Assembly: GCF_018598175.1 (NCBI RefSeq) | Contig: NZ_JAHESE010000012.1 | Span: 103,645-167,644 of the forward strand | From: Dawidia cretensis | Lineage (GTDB): Bacteria; Bacteroidota; Bacteroidia; Cytophagales; Cyclobacteriaceae | Length of the DNA: 64,000 bases | Reading direction: 5' to 3' | Shown here: in pieces, positions 60,706-64,000 of the stretch | How positions within the stretch are numbered: position 1 is the first letter of the stretch | Layout: every line of letters begins with the position of its first letter | Position numbers and translations under genes: made by a program | The notes under the pieces: generated by a model | Told to the model about the DNA's origin: nothing | The model's database searches: none | The model's input: only the letters and a program-made list of their open reading frames with translations

Positions 60706-62358
60706 ATGAACATCAAGAAAAAAATCCTCCCAGCCTCCGCCCTGCTGATTACCGTGATCCTGCTGGCCGCCAGCAAGCCTGCCGAGCGGTATTTCGAAAT
60801 AGCCAAGAACCTCGACATTTTCGCGACGCTGTTCAAGGAGGTCAACGCGTTATACGTAGACGATGTCAACCCCAACAAGCTGGTACGCACGGGCATTGAC
60901 GCCATGCTGAACTCGCTCGACCCTTATACCAATTATATTCCGGAAGATGAGGTGGAAGACTTCCGCACCATCAACACCGGCCAGTACGGTGGCATCGGCG
61001 CCATTACCCGCGAGATCAACAACCGCACCGTCGTGACCATGATCATGGAAGGCTTCGGCGCCCAGAAAGGTGGACTGCGCATTGGCGATGAGATTCTCAA
61101 GATTGACGATGCCGAGCTGGCGAAGCTATCCCGCGAGCAATCCAGCCACCTGATGAAAGGTCAGGTAGGTACGCCGGTAACGCTGACCGTTAAACGTGCC
61201 GGCGCGGAGCAACCCCTCACGCTGCAGTTTAAGCGCGAGAAGATCAAGGTCAACAACGTGCCGTATTACGGCATGGTGGGCACGGATGTCGCCTATATTC
61301 AACTTTCCGACTTTACGCCCGATGCCGCGAAAGAAGTGAAGATCGCGTTGATCTCCCTCAAAGAGCTGGGTGCAAAAAGTGTCATCCTCGACCTGCGCGG
61401 CAACCCGGGCGGGCTTTTGATCGAAGCGGTGAATATCACCAACATCTTCCTGCCAAAGGGCAAGCTGGTGGTGAGCACCAAAGGCAAAATACCGGAGAAC
61501 AACCTAAACTATGAAACGCTTAACGCACCGGTAGATACGGAGATACCGGTGAGTGTACTGATCAATCGCGGGAGCGCTTCGGCTTCGGAGATTGTAGCCG
61601 GTACGTTGCAAGATTATGACCGCGGGGTGATCATTGGCGAGAAGTCGTATGGCAAAGGGCTTGTGCAAGTGAGCCGCCCGCTTTCTTACAATTCGCAGTT
61701 GAAGGTTACGACTGCGAAGTATTATACGCCTACCGGTCGTTGCATACAGGTGCTGGATTATACACATCGTCGTGAAGATGGTAGTGTGGGTTCGATTCCT
61801 GATTCTTTGAAGAAGGCTTTTAAGACCTCTGCGGGTCGTGTAGTATATGATGGTGGCGGTATTGATCCGGATATTAAGACGGAATCTCCTGAAGCGCATA
61901 TGCTGACGCAAATGCTGTTTGAGCGGGGGCTGCTGTTTAACTTCGCTACGCAGTATGTGCTGAAGCATCCGCAGGCGGTAGATCCGCGGACGTTTACACT
62001 GAGCGACGAGGACTATAAGGAATTTGTTGTTTGGATGAAGGATAAGAATTATCAGTATAAGTCGTATCTGGAGTATGAGCTGCAGCAGTTTGCGGAAGAG
62101 GCGAAGAAGGAAAAATACTATACGGAACTGAAGGCTCAGTTGGATCAGATTCAGGCGCGGATTGCGGAGAGTAAGAAGAACGAGCTGATGATGTATAAGG
62201 ATGAGATTAAGATGCTGCTGGAAGAAGATGTTGTATCACGGTATCATTTGGAGAAGGGGAGCATTGAGGCTGGGTTTAAGTATGATGATGACGTGAAGAA
62301 GGCTGTAGAGGTGCTTCATGCCAGTGCTCAGTATAAGAAGATTTTGAATATGCAGTAG
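60706..62358 (+). CDS. S41 family C-terminal processing peptidase
   Basis: A 550-aa periplasmic serine protease of the CtpA/Prc type. An N-terminal signal or anchor (about 1-24) is followed by a helical segment, a PDZ domain (about 95-175) and the S41 catalytic core: FTPDAAKEVK, ILDLRGNPGGLL near 227-238, the Ser motif NRGSASASEIVAGTL (287-301) and the catalytic Lys317 in SYGKGLV. A coiled C-terminal part (about 430-550) has EEAKKEKYYTELKAQLDQIQ. The codon use changes markedly from about 61700 on (see findings). It is followed by a bidirectional terminator. Confidence 0.93.
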   Translation: MNIKKKILPASALLITVILLAASKPAERYFEIAKNLDIFATLFKEVNALYVDDVNPNKLVRTGIDAMLNSLDPYTNYIPEDEVEDFRTINTGQYGGIGAITREINNRTVVTMIMEGFGAQKGGLRIGDEILKIDDAELAKLSREQSSHLMKGQVGTPVTLTVKRAGAEQPLTLQFKREKIKVNNVPYYGMVGTDVAYIQLSDFTPDAAKEVKIALISLKELGAKSVILDLRGNPGGLLIEAVNITNIFLPKGKLVVSTKGKIPENNLNYETLNAPVDTEIPVSVLINRGSASASEIVAGTLQDYDRGVIIGEKSYGKGLVQVSRPLSYNSQLKVTTAKYYTPTGRCIQVLDYTHRREDGSVGSIPDSLKKAFKTSAGRVVYDGGGIDPDIKTESPEAHMLTQMLFERGLLFNFATQYVLKHPQAVDPRTFTLSDEDYKEFVVWMKDKNYQYKSYLEYELQQFAEEAKKEKYYTELKAQLDQIQARIAESKKNELMMYKDEIKMLLEEDVVSRYHLEKGSIEAGFKYDDDVKKAVEVLHASAQYKKILNMQ

Positions 62359-62486
62359 GTTGTGCTGCGATAACCATTCACCCACGATGTGACCACCTTG
62401 GCAGTCTGAAGACTGCCATTGGGGTAGGTCCAAGTCGCCCTCCCTTCGGTCGGAAGACTTGAACCAGATACACTGTAAACTGTAAT
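62359..62486 (+). repeat. REP-like intergenic element
   Basis: Two stems lie between the S41 protease and the terminator: TGGCAGTCT (62399-62407) with AGACTGCCA (62410-62418), and CAAGTC (62431-62436) with GACTTG (62456-62461), the latter flanking CCTCCCTTCGGTCGG. GC-rich stem pairs of this kind are typical of repeated extragenic elements; copy number cannot be seen from one window. Confidence 0.5.
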
Positions 62487-62519
62487 AAAAGAACCCCGGC
62501 CAAAAGCCGGGGTTCTTTT
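62487..62519. terminator. Bidirectional terminator between the S41 peptidase gene and glnN
   Basis: AAAAGAACCCCGGC (62487-62500) and GCCGGGGTTCTTTT (62506-62519) form a perfect 14-bp stem with a 5-nt loop, with T runs on both strands' exit side. The strongest terminator in the window. Confidence 0.92.
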
Positions 62520-62542
62520 ATTTGCAGATACTGTATGCGGAA

Positions 62543-64000
62543 TTAGCGTAGGAAGAGGAGCTCGCGGTATTTTACCAGCGGCCAGTCTTCGTTGTCTACC
62601 AGCAGCTCGAGCTTGTCGACGGCGTCGCGGATGGTCTCAAAGTATTTTTCTTTGATGTCATCGCAGTAACCGATGGCGCGCTTGTGAGCGTCGGTTTCTT
62701 TGTTGATGCGCTTGCGCTCTTCGATCATGGCTCGTACGTTGTTTTTGATCGTATCGATGTGACCGGAGATTTCCCTGATGGTTTGTACCACGGCGGTGTT
62801 GTCTACGCCCAGGCCTTTCAGACCGTTCGCGTTTTCAATCAGCTTGGTTTGGTATGCAATGGCGGTCGGTACGATGTGGTTCATCGCCAGGTCACCGATC
62901 ACACGCGCTTCGATTTGTACGCGTTTCATGTAGTTCTCGAGGCGGATCTCTACGCGGGCTTCTGTCTCTCTGTGTGACATTACGCCGTGTTTTTCGAAGA
63001 GGGCCAGGGACTGCTTCGTCAGGTAAAAATCCAGGGCGCGCGGCGTGTTCTGAACGTTGCTCAGACCACGTTTTGCGGCTTCTTTCACCCACTCGTCAGA
63101 GTAGCCGTCGCCTTCAAAGCGAATGGCTTTTGATTCTTTGATGTATTGACGCAGTACGTTTACGATCGCGAGGCGTTTTTCTTCTCCTTTTTCGATCTCC
63201 TTGTTCACCGCCGTGTAGAACTGGTCGAGCTGTTCGGCCACGATGGTGTTCAGGGCGGTCATGGGGATCGCGCAGTTGTCGCTGCTGCCCACGGCACGGA
63301 ATTCGAATTTGTTACCGGTAAATGCGAATGGCGACGTACGGTTACGGTCGGTTGCGTCGAGGATGATCTCGGGGATCTGGTCGATACCCAGTTTCATGTA
63401 CATGTTGTCACCCTTCTCGATTTTCACGTTACCGTTCTTTTCGAGCTCGTCGAGTACGGCCGACATTTGCGAACCGATGAAGGTCGACATAATCGCCGGA
63501 GGTGCTTCGTTGGCACCGAGGCGGAAGTCGTTACCCGCCGTCGCAATGCTGGCGCGCAGCAGGTCGGCGTGTACGTGTACTGCCTTCACGGTAGTCACGA
63601 AGAAGGTGAGGAACATCAGGTTGTCGCGGGCGCTGCTGGTCGGGGCGTACAGGTTCACACCGGTGTCGGTGATCAGGGACCAGTTGTTGTGCTTGCCGCT
63701 ACCGTTGATGCCAGCGAAAGGCTTTTCGTGGAAGAGAATGCGCAGGTCGTGGCGGTCGCCTACGCGCGCCATCACGTCCATCATCAATTGGTTGTGGTCG
63801 TTGGCCACGTTTACTTCCTCGAACAGCGGGGCCACTTCGAACTGGCTGGGAGCCACCTCGTTGTGACGGGTGCGTACGGGGATACCCAGTTTCCAGGATT
63901 CGATCTCGAAGTCCTTCATGAACGTGTAGATGCGTGAAGGGATCGAGCCGAAATAGTGGTCTTCCATTTGCTGACCGCGGGCAGGAGCGTGACCGAATAC
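62543..64000 (-). CDS. glnN: Type III glutamine synthetase, 3' part
   Basis: The reading frame is open at the window edge; 485 codons are visible and the N-terminus lies outside. It joins ammonia and glutamate to glutamine with ATP. The visible part begins VFGHAPARGQQMEDHYFGSI, a conserved GSIII segment, and contains LGIPVRTRHNEVAPSQFEVA, FAGINGSGKHNNWSL and RNRTSPFAFTGNKFEFRAVG, all GSIII catalytic-core motifs, then the family's helical C-terminal region. Type III enzymes are typical of Bacteroidetes. Confidence 0.95.
   Translation of the reverse strand, partial: VFGHAPARGQQMEDHYFGSIPSRIYTFMKDFEIESWKLGIPVRTRHNEVAPSQFEVAPLFEEVNVANDHNQLMMDVMARVGDRHDLRILFHEKPFAGINGSGKHNNWSLITDTGVNLYAPTSSARDNLMFLTFFVTTVKAVHVHADLLRASIATAGNDFRLGANEAPPAIMSTFIGSQMSAVLDELEKNGNVKIEKGDNMYMKLGIDQIPEIILDATDRNRTSPFAFTGNKFEFRAVGSSDNCAIPMTALNTIVAEQLDQFYTAVNKEIEKGEEKRLAIVNVLRQYIKESKAIRFEGDGYSDEWVKEAAKRGLSNVQNTPRALDFYLTKQSLALFEKHGVMSHRETEARVEIRLENYMKRVQIEARVIGDLAMNHIVPTAIAYQTKLIENANGLKGLGVDNTAVVQTIREISGHIDTIKNNVRAMIEERKRINKETDAHKRAIGYCDDIKEKYFETIRDAVDKLELLVDNEDWPLVKYRELLFLR

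Noticed and set aside
63146-63937. 263-codon plus-strand ORF inside glnN
   Set aside because: Antisense shadow of glnN; Val/His-rich composition typical of such shadows.

Overview
This window looks like a piece of a Bacteroidetes (Bacteroidota) chromosome, most likely from the order Cytophagales; the genus cannot be told from here. The evidence is the gene content (GldC gliding protein, carboxypeptidase-regulatory-domain TonB receptors, the IPExxxVDY protein beside pyruvate kinase, DUF3098, type III glutamine synthetase, LytS/LytTR two-component pair), a clustered thrA-thrB-thrC operon with a fused aspartokinase/homoserine dehydrogenase, and several TAnnTTTG promoter elements typical of this phylum. 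No rRNA, tRNA, insertion sequence, prophage or CRISPR array was seen. Most of the window is housekeeping sequence with compact operons and many clear hairpin terminators.

Layout. 1-2949: 3' end of an NFACT/RqcH-like gene, convergent with pyk, then the IPExxxVDY gene. 3065-7503: acpP-fabF-rnc-nadE. 7565-12150: lgt, a BamA/TamA-like barrel, 3-hydroxybutyryl-CoA dehydrogenase, pcm. 12267-15811: an overlapping small-ORF/159-aa pair, a membrane-anchored unknown and a CRTAC1-like FG-GAP lipoprotein. 15932-21252: gtrA converging on thrCBA, which is preceded by a 20-codon Thr/Ile leader peptide. 21525-26900: thioesterase, unknown, H+/Na+ pyrophosphatase, DUF2147 protein, ECF sigma factor with a probable anti-sigma partner. 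27031-32505: ftsX-DUF3098-uppP-truB-ribF-acetoacetate CoA ligase. 32506-35684: a repeat-rich spacer, cydAB, gldC. 35981-40390: TonB receptor plus SGNH-hydrolase lipoprotein. 40442-45277 (minus): YdcF-like protein, TerB/ABCG-type fusion transporter, lipoprotein. 45420-51287: a lone receiver protein, then a minus-strand operon of frameshifted hydrolase, TonB receptor, TPR-like protein, LytS-type kinase and LytTR regulator. 51554-57785: leuS, fabH, small unknown, GntP permease, hemolysin-III protein. 57837-60514: RidA-D-threonine aldolase-M19 dipeptidase. 60706-64000: S41 protease and the 3' part of glnN.

Working together. acpP/fabF/fabH serve fatty-acid synthesis; thrABC makes threonine and appears to be controlled by leader-peptide attenuation; cydAB gives a high-affinity terminal oxidase; RidA, the D-threonine aldolase-like enzyme and the dipeptidase, near a GntP permease, suggest D-amino-acid or dipeptide catabolism.

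The items most worth following up are the thr leader, the 12267-12888 overlapping two-gene module, the 11-bp tandem repeats with nested palindromes before cydA, the uptake/sensing operon at 45852-51287 with its broken hydrolase, and the TerB/ABC fusion protein.
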